DNA of 37,265 bases from Bacteroidota bacterium (GTDB lineage: Bacteria; Bacteroidota; Bacteroidia; Bacteroidales; Prolixibacteraceae): assembly GCA_030684645.1 (NCBI GenBank), contig JAUXUF010000075.1:1-37265 (forward strand). The letters are read 5' to 3'. Shown piece after piece: positions 1 to 8,770 of the stretch. The notes under the pieces were generated by a model. That model worked only from the letters and a program-made list of their open reading frames with translations, was not told where the DNA came from and did not search any database. The stretch's first letter is position 1; the number at the start of each line of letters is the position of its first letter. The position numbers and the translations under genes were made by a program.

Positions 1-2
1 TT

Positions 3-92
3 AAGATAAGTGATGAAGAAATGAACATGTTGAAAATAACAAGGCATGAATTTCATGGCGAATGGAATTACACTATAAAACCAGAAACGTAA
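3..92 (+). pseudogene. C-terminal end of an ISAzo13-family transposase
   Basis: The frame is open from the window edge to a TAA at 90-92 and encodes about 29 residues ending HEFHGEWNYTIKPET. As I recall the family, a C-terminus like FHGEWNYTI is typical of ISAzo13 ('Rhodopirellula') DDE transposases. It lies on the strand opposite the phage genes and its stop is 3 bases from the stop of the neighbouring truncated head gene. The element's terminal repeat should therefore lie within about 93-115. I cannot say whether the rest of the element, outside the window, is intact. Confidence 0.6.
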
Positions 93-95
93 AGT

Positions 96-737
96 TTAAT
101 ATGTCCCAATTCCTAAGTATTGCCTGACTTCGCGGCTAATTTCACCAGCTGTTTTACCGGCTTCCACTCCATCCGCCAGATAGCTTTCAATTATTGGTTG
201 AAATTGAGTTTCCTGAAGTTTCCAAACCTGCTCCGAGAGCCGAATTCCATTAACTTGCCTTTCGAGAAAAGTATCCAAGGCGGCTGTATTTCGAGGTGTA
301 GCTATAACCCTGTCAAGTATTTCGCCTGAAAGTGTAATCTTTGATTTCGGGTCGACGTTTTCAGGCAGTATCCGGCTAAACCACTTATAAAGTCTGGAAA
401 CGGTGATTTCAGGCCCTACGTTTCCGACTAATACGCTTTCGATGTGATTCTTGATAAGCAGATCGTTTTTGATTTCAGCGGCTTCCCAAACGGCTTTTGT
501 TTGCTTTCTGATATGGTTGGTGATGTTGCCTGAATATTCATTCAAAAGATTGTCGATTACCTTTTTAATGGCAGAATTTCCCGACCAGACATCTGAATAG
601 CTCATATTCTTATATTGCTTCAGGACGTGTGACATCTTCCAGACAATTTGATTCAGTTGGTCATTGATAACGTTCCCTGATTGTAAGAGAATCCGGATGA
701 GTTCCATCCTAAATTTCTTTTCAGTCTGATTCATCAT
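96..737 (-). CDS. truncated phage head-morphogenesis-like protein
   Basis: This encodes 213 residues, mostly helical. The C-terminal part (LSEQVWKL, then a GVEAGKTAGEISREVRQYL-like stretch) resembles minor head proteins of the SPP1 gp7 / Mu F type, where this segment precedes a longer catalytic or structural region. Here the protein stops a few residues after RQYL, inside sequence that appears to belong to the adjoining ISAzo13 element, so the gene is most likely truncated at its 3' end. Its start overlaps the end of the tape measure gene by 4 bases (ATGA), so it was the next gene in the same operon. The family assignment is tentative; the truncation is better supported. Confidence 0.5.
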   Translation of the reverse strand: MMNQTEKKFRMELIRILLQSGNVINDQLNQIVWKMSHVLKQYKNMSYSDVWSGNSAIKKVIDNLLNEYSGNITNHIRKQTKAVWEAAEIKNDLLIKNHIESVLVGNVGPEITVSRLYKWFSRILPENVDPKSKITLSGEILDRVIATPRNTAALDTFLERQVNGIRLSEQVWKLQETQFQPIIESYLADGVEAGKTAGEISREVRQYLGIGTY

Positions 738-2818
738 AGCCTATCTTTTAGGGTTTTGTTCATATCCTTCAACTCATTTTCAACGCTTTCAAGTCGTGCA
801 GCATTGGTTTTAATGTCCTTGGTATTTCCGGCAATAGTCTGTAAGTATGATAGGCCTGTATCCATCAATTCAAGCTGATTTTGCATCAGGTTTTGATTCA
901 TCTTGATGTCAACACGGATTGCCATTGCCTGACCAACCATCGCGTTTACTGTATCTTCAGTTGCGGATGCTGCTATACCGGTCATGCCGGACCGAGAGGC
1001 TGAAGTTGATGTTCCGTATTTATTTAGGATAGGTTGAATTGCATTAATAGCGGCGGTTCCTTCACTTACGGCTAACATGTACTCATTCTCAAGTTTAGTA
1101 AGTTCGGTTGGTGTTAGCCCTTTACCTCCATCACTTTCCGGTTTTAAGAAGTCGGTCATATCAGCCAAAAACCCTTCAGTTAGCTTCAGTTGCATTGCGT
1201 CGGTTATGCCTTTAACCAAAGCTTTTTTAACCTGATCGCCGAACGATTGAGTAAAACCACCAAGACCGTTATCAGCAAGTTTCAAGCCGTCCTGAATGCC
1301 CTGAATGATTGAATCAGATAACTCAGAAGCATCAAAGCCCAAGGCTCGCCTGAAAGTTTCCTGAATCAGTTCGGCCCTTAATTTTTGTTTCTCAGTTATT
1401 TCAGTTACCCATGCAATTTGTTGTTCATCCAGTTTTAAACTCCCGCTTGCGTAAGCCTCTACAAATTGTTCTGGTGTCCAGTTTAAGGTTTCCCGGTTTT
1501 TTTGAAAGTCTGCATAGTCTTTATTGTATTTTTCAAGTGCTGCCTTATATTGTGCTTTTTCAAGCGGGTCAGCTGGTTGGCCTGGAGAACCGGGTTCTAT
1601 TGGCCTTACAAGATTCATTTTTCTTCGCTTCTCTTCTTCGGTCAAAGCACCTCTCAGGCTCGACGTATTTAATTCAATAGCAGAGGTATAGTCGCTTATC
1701 TGCTTTGCTGCCAAATCAAAATAGCTTTCACCATCGTTTAGATTTGCCAGAATAACAGACTGAGTTTTGAGTAAATTATTAACATTTTCAAGTGCCTTGA
1801 TCGTAGGGTCTTCTTTTTGGTTTTTTGTTAAGCCAATAACATTACCGATAATGCCGATTCCGGATGTTATTGCACTCACAACATTGCCAGATTCAATATT
1901 GGCAACCATGCTTGCTGCATTATTGGCTAAATCTGCCATCTTTCCAACTGATTGACCTAGGGTGCTATCAAATTCACCAACTGCATAACTCATTGCACCA
2001 AGCAATTCGCCTGCATCACTCAAAGCTTCTGCCAATCCTTCAAAAAGCGCGGACTGGCGTGTGTATTGGTCGTTTTGTTTTTTGATTGCATCAGCATTTT
2101 TCTGAGCTTCTGCTGTTTTTGCTTTCGATTGTTTCAGAAGCTTATCCCCTTGAAACTCCTGTTTGACCTGTTCTTTTGTAATGCTCTGGATAACTCCTAA
2201 AGAATCCCTTCCAGATAACGGCTTAATCGCAGTTATCGGCTCAATCTTCAGAGCCTCGCGTAACTTATCGTAGTAAGCCAATACCTCCCGTTGAAGGGCT
2301 GAAATCTTTACCAATATACTGATATCCTCTTTCATGCTTCCGGTGCCCAAAGAATCCTGTTGCGTTTTTATCTCATCCAACATGGTCTTTAACGTTCTGG
2401 CTTTGGTTTCACCGCCTCCACTACCTTCGGATCCTTCATTTACTTTAATGGCTTCTTTTGCCCGGGCTTCAACTTCGCCCCAGAGTTCTCCACGAATTTT
2501 CAGGGCTGCATTTTGCTGCTCGTCGTTTTGGAATACGGTTTTGCCAAAATCAGATTCAGCCGATTTCATGGAAACTAAAAATTCATTGAGCTTTGTCAGG
2601 CGTTCATCTTTATCCTTGATTCCGAGAATATCACCCAGGAACATTTGTTGTTGAGACAGTCCTTGTTTCGCATAATTCTGAATCGTTTTGATGTACTGGT
2701 CATATTGTTCCCTTACAGCACTTTCAGTCATCAGGCCGCCTTTGATATACGAACCAACCAAGGAGCCGCCCATCAAGCGCAAAGCCTTGATTTTATCAGC
2801 TATCCCGTAAATACTCAT
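734..2818 (-). pseudogene. phage tail tape measure protein, C-terminal part, split by an IS
   Basis: The 694-residue frame has the long helical, low-cysteine composition of a tape measure protein, with coiled-coil-like stretches near residues 240-260 and at the C-terminus. It covers only the distal part. The ATG at 2818 is an internal Met exposed by the insertion at 2829. Upstream of the IS the same frame continues as the N-terminal part (4193-5338). Removing 2829-4211 (1383 bases, a multiple of three) joins the parts through Val-Asn-Thr-Asn-Met without a stop, giving 1073 residues. In life the tape measure scaffolds tail assembly and sets tail length. As it stands, no full-length product can be made without excision. 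Whether this part is expressed from the IS-proximal side is unknown. Confidence 0.85.
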
Positions 2819-2823
2819 GTTTG

Positions 2824-2849
2824 TATTACAATGGTTCGTTAAATTTTAA
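2824..2849 (+). repeat. IS left terminal inverted repeat with target duplication
   Basis: The target copy TATTA lies at 2824-2828 and is followed by the 21-bp left end at 2829-2849. The end matches the right end in inverted orientation with three mismatches. Confidence 0.8.
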
Positions 2850-4206
2850 TATAAATATTTGAATATCAATAAAATAAGCGAAAAATAAGTATAAAATAAT
2901 TTGTTTAAGACCTTAAAAATCAGTAATTTAAAAGATTATTCCGTAATTTTTTATTTATGATTCCTAAGGTCTGTGATTCGGTTAAGTGTTTTATTATCAG
3001 CATATTAGAAAACGAGGTTTTCGATATGCTAAATAAGTCTCGTAAAGATTTTATTGTTATCGTTCTTTGGCATATTTTGAGCATCAAAGGTAGGATAAAT
3101 TTCTTGCAACTTGGGCGGTTCAGTCCTCTTACGGAGCAAACTTACCGGAATCATTTTGAGAAAGGGTTCGACTTCCTTTCCTTCAACAAGCAGTTGATCA
3201 ATCAGGTAGTTTCTGGTGAAAGGATTATAGCGTTTGATCCAAGTTATATTCCCAAGGCAGGCAAGTCAACTTACGGTAGAGGTAGATACTGGTCTGGTGT
3301 CGCCGGTGCAGCAAAATGGGGTTTGGATATATGTGGTTTTGCAGTGGTTGACATTGTGAATAACACTGCACTACATTTAAAAGCATGGCAAACACCATCT
3401 GCCGATGAATTGGCTGAAAAGGGATTGAACCTACTTTCCCACTATGCAAGTCTTGTAACCGAAAACGCAGAACAGTTTAAATTTTTTTCAAACTATATTG
3501 TAGCCGATGCCTTTTTTTCTAAAAGACCATTTGTTAAGAAAGTACAGTCAGCCGGACTTGAGTTCATTAGTCGGTTAAGAGATGACAGTGTGTTGATGTA
3601 CAAGTTCACGGGTGACAGAACGGGTAAGAAAGGAGCTCCAAAGAAATTTGATGGTTTGGTTGATGCTTACAACTTTGACCCCAATCGATTTTCATTAGAT
3701 TTCTCTAACGAGGAGATTACGATCTACTCATTGGTCGTTTACTCGAAGGCATTCAAAATGGACATCAAGTTGGCCATTGCAATTTTTTACAAAGACGGAA
3801 GAGAGACGGCAAGAAAACTATTTTTCTCTACTGATTTGAAGCAAGCCGGTGAAAAAATTGTTCGCTATTATCAGGCACGTTTCCAGATTGAATTTCTGTA
3901 TCGTGATGCAAAGCAGTTTACTGGTCTGAATAACTGTCAGGGAAGAAGTAAAAACAAATTGGATTTTCACTTCAATGCAGCTCTTACGGCTGTAAATCTG
4001 GCAAAACAAGACTGGTTGGCAACCAAAGGTAAAGTGGATAAACCATTCTCAATGTCCGATTATAAAACAATGTATAACAACACTTTGATGCTCGAACGAT
4101 TTATGTGCATGTTTGCTATAAACCCAAACACACCAAAAAATCAAAAAATTGTCAAAGAACTATTGGATTATGGCAAAATTGCCGCTTAAAATTTACCGAA
4201 GTATTG
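2829..4206 (+). mobile_element. IS4/ISH3-like insertion sequence, 1378 bp, complete
   Basis: The element carries one transposase gene on the plus strand and has matching ends. The left end 2829-2849 and the reverse complement of 4186-4206 agree at 18 of 21 positions (outer CAAT, inner TAAATTTTAA). The pentamer TATTA directly flanks both sides (2824-2828 and 4207-4211). The transposase has the IS4-type YREK signature. A 5-bp target duplication is shorter than in most classical IS4 groups and points toward ISH3- or IS1634-like groups. The element sits inside the phage tape measure gene in opposite orientation. The ends and reading frame look intact, so it may still be mobile. The outer boundary could shift by one base because G precedes TATTA on both sides. 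Confidence 0.85.
2957..4189 (+). CDS. IS4-type DDE transposase
   Basis: The 410-residue protein cuts and joins DNA at the element's ends. The likely catalytic triad is Asp94 (in IAFDPSYIPK), Asp184 (in IVADAFFSK) and Glu312. The signature Tyr305-x2-Arg308-x3-Glu312-x6-Lys319 is the YREK motif of IS4-related transposases. The long region between the second Asp and the Glu is consistent with the beta-strand insertion domain of IS4 enzymes. The first ATG is at 2957; a second at residue 24 (3026) is equally possible because no clear ribosome site is seen. It is the only gene of the element. The exact subgroup (IS4 or ISH3) needs a database comparison. Confidence 0.88.
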   Translation: MIPKVCDSVKCFIISILENEVFDMLNKSRKDFIVIVLWHILSIKGRINFLQLGRFSPLTEQTYRNHFEKGFDFLSFNKQLINQVVSGERIIAFDPSYIPKAGKSTYGRGRYWSGVAGAAKWGLDICGFAVVDIVNNTALHLKAWQTPSADELAEKGLNLLSHYASLVTENAEQFKFFSNYIVADAFFSKRPFVKKVQSAGLEFISRLRDDSVLMYKFTGDRTGKKGAPKKFDGLVDAYNFDPNRFSLDFSNEEITIYSLVVYSKAFKMDIKLAIAIFYKDGRETARKLFFSTDLKQAGEKIVRYYQARFQIEFLYRDAKQFTGLNNCQGRSKNKLDFHFNAALTAVNLAKQDWLATKGKVDKPFSMSDYKTMYNNTLMLERFMCMFAINPNTPKNQKIVKELLDYGKIAA

Positions 4207-4211
4207 TATTA
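4186..4211 (+). repeat. IS right terminal inverted repeat with target duplication
   Basis: The right end lies at 4186-4206 and begins within the last codon of the transposase gene. It is followed by the second TATTA copy at 4207-4211. The IS supplies the last five residues and stop of the truncated N-terminal tape measure frame. Confidence 0.8.
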
Positions 4212-5338
4212 ACATCAGCACCATTTGAAAGAAGCGCGTCAATGAAGTTAGCCATGTTCCCGGATTCGTCTTTCATTGCTTTTCCCAGCTCTCTAATCTC
4301 GCGGGTCCATTTATTGTGAACGATTGACCATTTGTTATTCGCCTCTTCCATCATTCGCCCGTAAGCGGTCTCCATTGCCCCCGCTGCTTTGGCGGTTTCG
4401 TTCAGGTCTTCAGCCGCGCCTTTTGCTTTGTCACCTGTCAAGGCTAAAACAGCACTCACGCCCTCAACGTCCGGGATCAGTTTTTTCAATTCGATTTGAC
4501 TACCACCCGCCATTTCACGAACCTTATTTAATCCATCCTGATAGGTCATCGTTTTACTCCAACCATCACCTAATACAGCGGTCATGTTCACAATTGAACT
4601 TCTGATCTGGGTCATTGCCTGAGCTGTAGGTGTTCCTTGCTTAGTGATAGTCTGTAGTGCTGCAAAAATCTGTTCAAATTCGATATTGTTTGCAGCTGCT
4701 AAAGGTGCAACCTGAGCGATATTTGAAGCCAATTGGCTGAAAGTAGTCTTTCCCCTCTCAACTGTTTTAAACATGATGTCTGCAACAAAATTGGCCTTAT
4801 CCGAAGACAATCCCCATGCGTTTATAACTGTGGTCAAACCATCCGCGGCTGTCAGTGTATCGGTCACTCCGGCAACCGCCGCTTTTGATGCAATTGACAA
4901 TAATTCAAGACCAGCCGCACCATCATGCCCGGCTGAAACGATCTGGTAATATGACTTTGCCAGTTTTATCGCATCATCTGGACCATTAGCGGCCATGTCA
5001 ACGATCTTTTGGGATATCCCCTCAAAATCATCCTGAACAGCCTTTGAAATAGTTTGCACCTCGCGCATGGCCATTCCAAAGGCCTTTTCAAACTCCAAAG
5101 CCTCATCGGCCAATTGTTTGAATTTAAAAGCTGCTGCCAATGCTCCTGCTGGTCCTATAAGACTAGGGATATTGATTCCCATTTTATCAAGGGTATTTCC
5201 AACCTTGCCGAAAGCATTGTCCATAACCGAACCGCTGTTTGCAGCCTGTTTTGCAATCTTTTGTAGGTCTTGATCTATTTGTTGCGCCTGTTGATGAATC
5301 TTATTGTCGATTTCAGCAACGATTTTTAAATTGCCCAT
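4193..5338 (-). pseudogene. phage tail tape measure protein, N-terminal part (TP901-like), split by an IS
   Basis: Residues 1-376 are phage-encoded; the last five residues and the stop come from the IS end and target duplication. Residues about 80-300 match the TP901-type tape measure core: an ISQKIVDMA-like helix, a SAGHDGAAGLELLSIASKAAVAG segment and a GLTTVINAWGLSSDKANFVADIMFKTVERGKTTF-like segment are typical (AAG...A.TTA..AF..S...A..VAD.L). A glycine/alanine-rich hydrophobic stretch lies at about 58-72. The start is 2 bases downstream of the gp10-like gene's stop, so the tail genes form a tight operon. Together with 734-2818 it forms one broken 1073-residue gene. Confidence 0.85.
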
Positions 5339-5340
5339 AA

Positions 5341-5790
5341 TTATTTTTTATTGAATCGTTTCTCAATTATATCCATGTAGTCTTTTAGATCGACCAGAAG
5401 GGCTTCAGCCTGAATAGAAATTACATTCATTCCTTTGCCTTCAACTATTGAAGCATATTCCATTCCGGCTACACCAATTAACTGAAACCCTTTAACCTTT
5501 GGGACTTCCTCAACCGCTCTTTTTGCCGCTGCGACACCCTCGGCTTTTTTGCCTTTAAAGTCACCGAAAATAATTTTGCCGTCCTTCAGGATTGAATAGC
5601 CAATTGAACTTCTCAGGTTGGTCGTACGGTCGCCAAATCCGCCCTGTGACTTTACCATATTTCGGGCATCTGTTACGAACCGTTCACCTGCATCTTTTAT
5701 GGCTTCAATAATGGCATCTTCGACATCCTCGGTGAATTGCCTGATTTCAGTCCGGAACTGATTGGTATTAAATTCTACTTTTAGCGGCAT
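5341..5790 (-). CDS. HK97 gp10-like tail completion/connector protein
   Basis: The 149-residue protein has an N-terminal helical region rich in charged residues, a central segment in which NLRSSIGY leads into a short 'KDGKIIFGDF' strand pair, and a late GMEYASIVEGKGMNVIS segment. This arrangement (helix, 'LR.SI.Y', then 'YA..VE.G') is typical of HK97 gp10-family proteins, which lie between the head-tail connector and tape measure genes and act at the head-tail joint or tail terminator. The position directly before the tape measure gene agrees. The assignment rests on motif resemblance. Confidence 0.6.
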   Translation of the reverse strand: MPLKVEFNTNQFRTEIRQFTEDVEDAIIEAIKDAGERFVTDARNMVKSQGGFGDRTTNLRSSIGYSILKDGKIIFGDFKGKKAEGVAAAKRAVEEVPKVKGFQLIGVAGMEYASIVEGKGMNVISIQAEALLVDLKDYMDIIEKRFNKK

Positions 5791-5804
5791 GGCGTGGTGT
5801 TTTA

Positions 5805-6137
5805 TTATTTTAAATTATGATTATCAAGAATCTGATTGAAAATTTCGTTTTCTTTCAGCTCTTTGACGGAGAGTAGATCAACCGCCCGTCCCGAAGAGTT
5901 AATAAGAATTATTGATTTGGCTTCACCCCCATGCTTCAAAGCTGAAACAAGAGCGTTCACACTCATCATTTCGTCTAAAACAGAAACGATTGATGATTTT
6001 ACAATCATATCAGATTCTCTTTCGCCAAGCCTGTGATAAGCATTTACTATTTCCAGTTCAACCTTAACTAATTGTTCGCTTAAAATGTCCAAATATCTTT
6101 CTCGAAGACTGTTAAGCATTGCTTCAGTTTTGTCCAT
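5805..6137 (-). CDS. phage protein of unknown function, 110 aa
   Basis: I do not recognise this protein. It is acidic and helical, with a long N-terminal amphipathic region (residues 1-45, heptad-like) and a short 'SIILINSSGRAVDLLSVKEL' segment that could form a strand-helix unit. Its start overlaps the upstream 67-residue gene by 14 bases, and the gp10-like gene begins 15 bases after its stop. It lies where many phages place head-tail connector or tail chaperone genes, but nothing in the sequence demonstrates either role. Confidence 0.5.
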   Translation of the reverse strand: MDKTEAMLNSLRERYLDILSEQLVKVELEIVNAYHRLGERESDMIVKSSIVSVLDEMMSVNALVSALKHGGEAKSIILINSSGRAVDLLSVKELKENEIFNQILDNHNLK

Positions 6138-6327
6138 AATGAATTTTATTAATATTGTTGTTTGATTGTGTATTAAGTTGATTTTCTGCGGTTTTCTTTC
6201 TTAACTCTCCAGTTCGTTGCATCTGTTCAACGGTCAATAACTCAATCAGAGAACATCTGTTAAATAGCCTGCGGCAAATTTCAACTTTCTCAAATTCCGA
6301 TGTGTTTTCTATAAGTTTTCCTTCCAT
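6124..6327 (-). CDS. small phage protein of unknown function, 67 aa
   Basis: This is a charged small protein with no motif I recognise. The C-terminal third is Asn-rich (a QSNNNINK segment) and probably disordered. It begins 11 bases after the dnaB-like stop and its end overlaps the next gene by 14 bases, so it is translated within the same phage operon. The overlap and packing support a real gene; its function cannot be guessed. Confidence 0.45.
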   Translation of the reverse strand: MEGKLIENTSEFEKVEICRRLFNRCSLIELLTVEQMQRTGELRKKTAENQLNTQSNNNINKIHYGQN

Positions 6328-6337
6328 GACTTAGGTT

Positions 6338-7774
6338 TTAAAAAGGTTCGTGTTCTTTTTCAATTCTTGAATTTGGGTTTAAATAATCAGGTTGAGATTC
6401 ATATCTCGGATCATAATCATAAAATCCGGTAGTTTCGGGATTGAACTTTAGCAGAAAGGATCCTGTCCCGATGTTGCGGCCCTTTTCGATTAAGCACTCT
6501 GCAAGTCCGGACGTTGCTATTCCTTTGTGAGGTTCTGGGAATTGGTCAATTTCATAGGTTTCAGGTCTCCAAATCAACATCACGACATCAGCGGCTTCCT
6601 CTATTTGGCCTGATCCTCTCAGTCTGCTCTTTGTTGGCCTATGATTACCGTTTGTCGTGCGGCTAAGTTGTGATAGTGCAACTACTGAAATTCCTAAATC
6701 TTTGGCCACATTTTTCAGCCTTCTGGCTATTTCGGCGATTTGGGCCTCATCTGTTTTATTCTTAAGTCCTGAGCCAACTAATTGCAGATAATCAACTACG
6801 GCCAAGCCGATGTCATATTTTATCTTTAACCTGCGTATCGAAGTGCAGATTTGGTCTATTGTTGAAGTACTGCTTTCGTCAAAGAATACAGGCAAATTAT
6901 TCATGATTTTTGCGATACTGGAGACTTGACTAATTTCTTCTTTACTGAGCTTTTGGTTGAGAATTTTTTTTGCTGAAATTCCAGTTTCCTGAGCTATTAA
7001 CCTTGCAACAAGCTGAACCTTATCCATCTCTAAGGAATAGACCGCTGCCCTGGCATTGTACTTCATTACGGCATTTTTCAGAATTGTTAGGGCTAAAGAT
7101 GTTTTACCCTGAGAACTCTCACCGGCAATAATCAAGAGATCGGTTTTTTGTAATCCACCCGAGAATTGATCAAACTTGAATATTCCAGTGCCTGTGCCAG
7201 ACAGTCCGGTGTTTTTCTGATTACAGGTAATTCTTTCTTTAAGTCCTCTGATTCCTTCTGATATGTTTGATTCTTTGCTTTGCCCGGTTTGCTGAATGGA
7301 TGCCAGTTCGTTTTCGGCCTCTGTAATTAAATCATCAACATCAATAGCATCATCGTAGGCTTTGGTTTGTATCTCAGTAGAAATGCGAATCATTTCGCGC
7401 TGCATAAATTTCTGGGCAATAATGCGCGAATGGAATTCAATGTGCGCAGCCGATGCAACTCGTGACGTCAATTGGGTAATCATCATGGGGCCGCCAACCA
7501 CTTCAAGCAGGTCGCGGTTTTTCAGTTCCTGGGTAACCATCAGCAAGTCAATCGGCCTATTGTTGGATGACAAATACTTGATCGCTTCAAATATCTTTTG
7601 ATGTTCTTGCTTATAGAAACTCTGTGTGTCGATAATGTCGGCAATGGTGATGTAAGCGTCGCGTTCAAGCATCAGTGCTCCAAGAACGGCTTCCTCTACC
7701 TCAATTGCCTGAGGTGGAATCTTTCCAAAAACGGCGTTTATTTCATCAATGTTTTTTTTATGATTCGGACTCAT
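6338..7774 (-). CDS. dnaB: phage replicative DNA helicase, DnaB type
   Basis: The 478-residue protein unwinds the replication fork as a hexamer. Residues about 18-165 form the DnaB N-terminal helical domain (AVLGALMLERDAY, HQKIFEAI). Residues about 195-450 form the RecA-like motor with Walker A GESSQGKT at 218-225, a Walker B AVVDYLQLV stretch, and the LSQLSR and RGSGQIEEAADVV motifs typical of DnaB. Length matches bacterial DnaB (450-520). Its ATG overlaps the TGA of the DUF1376 gene by four bases, which points to translational coupling of initiator and helicase. It lies in a phage operon rather than near host replication genes, so it is a phage copy and presumably not the host enzyme. Confidence 0.92.
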   Translation of the reverse strand: MSPNHKKNIDEINAVFGKIPPQAIEVEEAVLGALMLERDAYITIADIIDTQSFYKQEHQKIFEAIKYLSSNNRPIDLLMVTQELKNRDLLEVVGGPMMITQLTSRVASAAHIEFHSRIIAQKFMQREMIRISTEIQTKAYDDAIDVDDLITEAENELASIQQTGQSKESNISEGIRGLKERITCNQKNTGLSGTGTGIFKFDQFSGGLQKTDLLIIAGESSQGKTSLALTILKNAVMKYNARAAVYSLEMDKVQLVARLIAQETGISAKKILNQKLSKEEISQVSSIAKIMNNLPVFFDESSTSTIDQICTSIRRLKIKYDIGLAVVDYLQLVGSGLKNKTDEAQIAEIARRLKNVAKDLGISVVALSQLSRTTNGNHRPTKSRLRGSGQIEEAADVVMLIWRPETYEIDQFPEPHKGIATSGLAECLIEKGRNIGTGSFLLKFNPETTGFYDYDPRYESQPDYLNPNSRIEKEHEPF

Positions 7775-8562
7775 ATTGCGGGTAGGGGTTTCGGTTGTTT
7801 AAATAGATCGGGTTGTTTAGATTGACTTCCATTTGACTTATTTTCAGGTCGAAACCAAACGTGTTGACATTTTTGTTTCCAGTTTTTAATTTGCTTCCCT
7901 TCAGAATCGTGCCACTGAGCAACCTCATAACCTTTAAAAGCTCTTCCTGCTAATTCAGGTGAATAACCATTTGCTTTAAAGTATTCTGTGAATTCATCAA
8001 TTGTTGGTGGAGTGAATTTCTTAGAAGAATGATTTTTATTTACATCTTCATTTGCATTTGCATTTACATCTGCGTTATTGTTGTCCGTTTGGTTGTCCAC
8101 TTGGTTGTCCACTTGGTTTACCATCTGGTCAACCCACCTATAAACCTCATCCTTAATTTTTTCATCAGAAACAGATTCAAAAATCTGATAATCAAACATT
8201 TTCTTTAAATCATTTAATCTTTTGAAGGGTAGATCAAGCATTTTTACTTTTGCAGCAAAACACCCGTTGATTTTGTTTTTCAAGGCCTTTTGTTGGTTCT
8301 CTTCAATCACTTGGTTTAACCGATGGTTAACCACATGGTCACCTTCAATAATAAACTTGTACTTGATGGTTTCCCATATCCTTGAAAACTCATCAAGAGA
8401 TAACCGGGCAACCCTGGCAAGCTTTCTTTCATCGCTCGGAAGCGACCCGTTAACGTGTTGGTGTGACAGTAGATCAATGTAGACGCCTTTAGATTCTGGA
8501 TCCCAGTCTGCCGTATCTGCTATCCAGTCTTTGCTGTAAAATAGAAATGCTGGACTGTTCAT
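7771..8562 (-). CDS. DUF1376-type phage replication protein
   Basis: The N-terminus PAFLFYSKDWIADTADWDP followed by GVYIDLLSHQ is the DUF1376 (YdaU-like) signature, a winged-helix-like domain common in phage initiators and helicase-loader genes. Residues about 150-175 are low complexity, with repeated VDNQ and NANAN units. The C-terminal 80 residues (EYFKANGYSPELAGRAFKGYE, then NWKQKCQHVWF) resemble the DNA-binding end of Bacteroidota initiators. The gene overlaps its upstream and downstream neighbours by four bases each and precedes the helicase, the usual place for a phage initiator. The VDNQ coding repeats are also direct DNA repeats that could act as an origin. Confidence 0.75.
   Translation of the reverse strand: MNSPAFLFYSKDWIADTADWDPESKGVYIDLLSHQHVNGSLPSDERKLARVARLSLDEFSRIWETIKYKFIIEGDHVVNHRLNQVIEENQQKALKNKINGCFAAKVKMLDLPFKRLNDLKKMFDYQIFESVSDEKIKDEVYRWVDQMVNQVDNQVDNQTDNNNADVNANANEDVNKNHSSKKFTPPTIDEFTEYFKANGYSPELAGRAFKGYEVAQWHDSEGKQIKNWKQKCQHVWFRPENKSNGSQSKQPDLFKQPKPLPAI
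8081..8128 (-). repeat. four 12-bp tandem repeats, possible iteron origin
   Basis: The units start at 8081, 8093, 8105 and 8117 (plus-strand consensus TTGTCCACTTGG; the second and third are identical). An AT-rich stretch with a CATTTG repeat lies at 8030-8070. The repeats lie inside the replication gene, the arrangement of the lambda O gene origin. The alternative is a simple coding repeat with no role in replication. Confidence 0.45.
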
Positions 8563-8768
8563 TCTGGAATTGTTTTAATGTATTTTTCAATAAGGCAGGG
8601 CTTTCTTAACAGCTTTCGAAGTATCTTCTCAATCTCTTTTTTTGTTCCCACAAGACAAGGTACATATCCGCCAATCGGTACTTTTTCGGCAAATTCAGAA
8701 AGCAGGTCCATTGTTGGATGGCCGGATTCTTGATTTATCCAAATACAGTGTTTTTCTTCGGAGCTCAT
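8559..8768 (-). CDS. small phage protein of unknown function, 69 aa
   Basis: I do not recognise this protein. It is predicted to be alpha/beta, with a GGYVPCLVGTKKEIEKILRKLL segment that reads as a strand followed by a basic helix, and has two Cys that do not form a metal motif. It starts two bases after the HTH gene and overlaps the DUF1376 gene start (ATGA), so it is part of the early operon. It may be a small early regulator, but nothing shows this. Confidence 0.5.
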   Translation of the reverse strand: MSSEEKHCIWINQESGHPTMDLLSEFAEKVPIGGYVPCLVGTKKEIEKILRKLLRKPCLIEKYIKTIPE

Positions 8769-8770
8769 GG

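Noticed and set aside
1411-2085. Plus-strand frames inside the tape measure gene
   Set aside because: They are shadows of the minus-strand coding sequence with no family resemblance.
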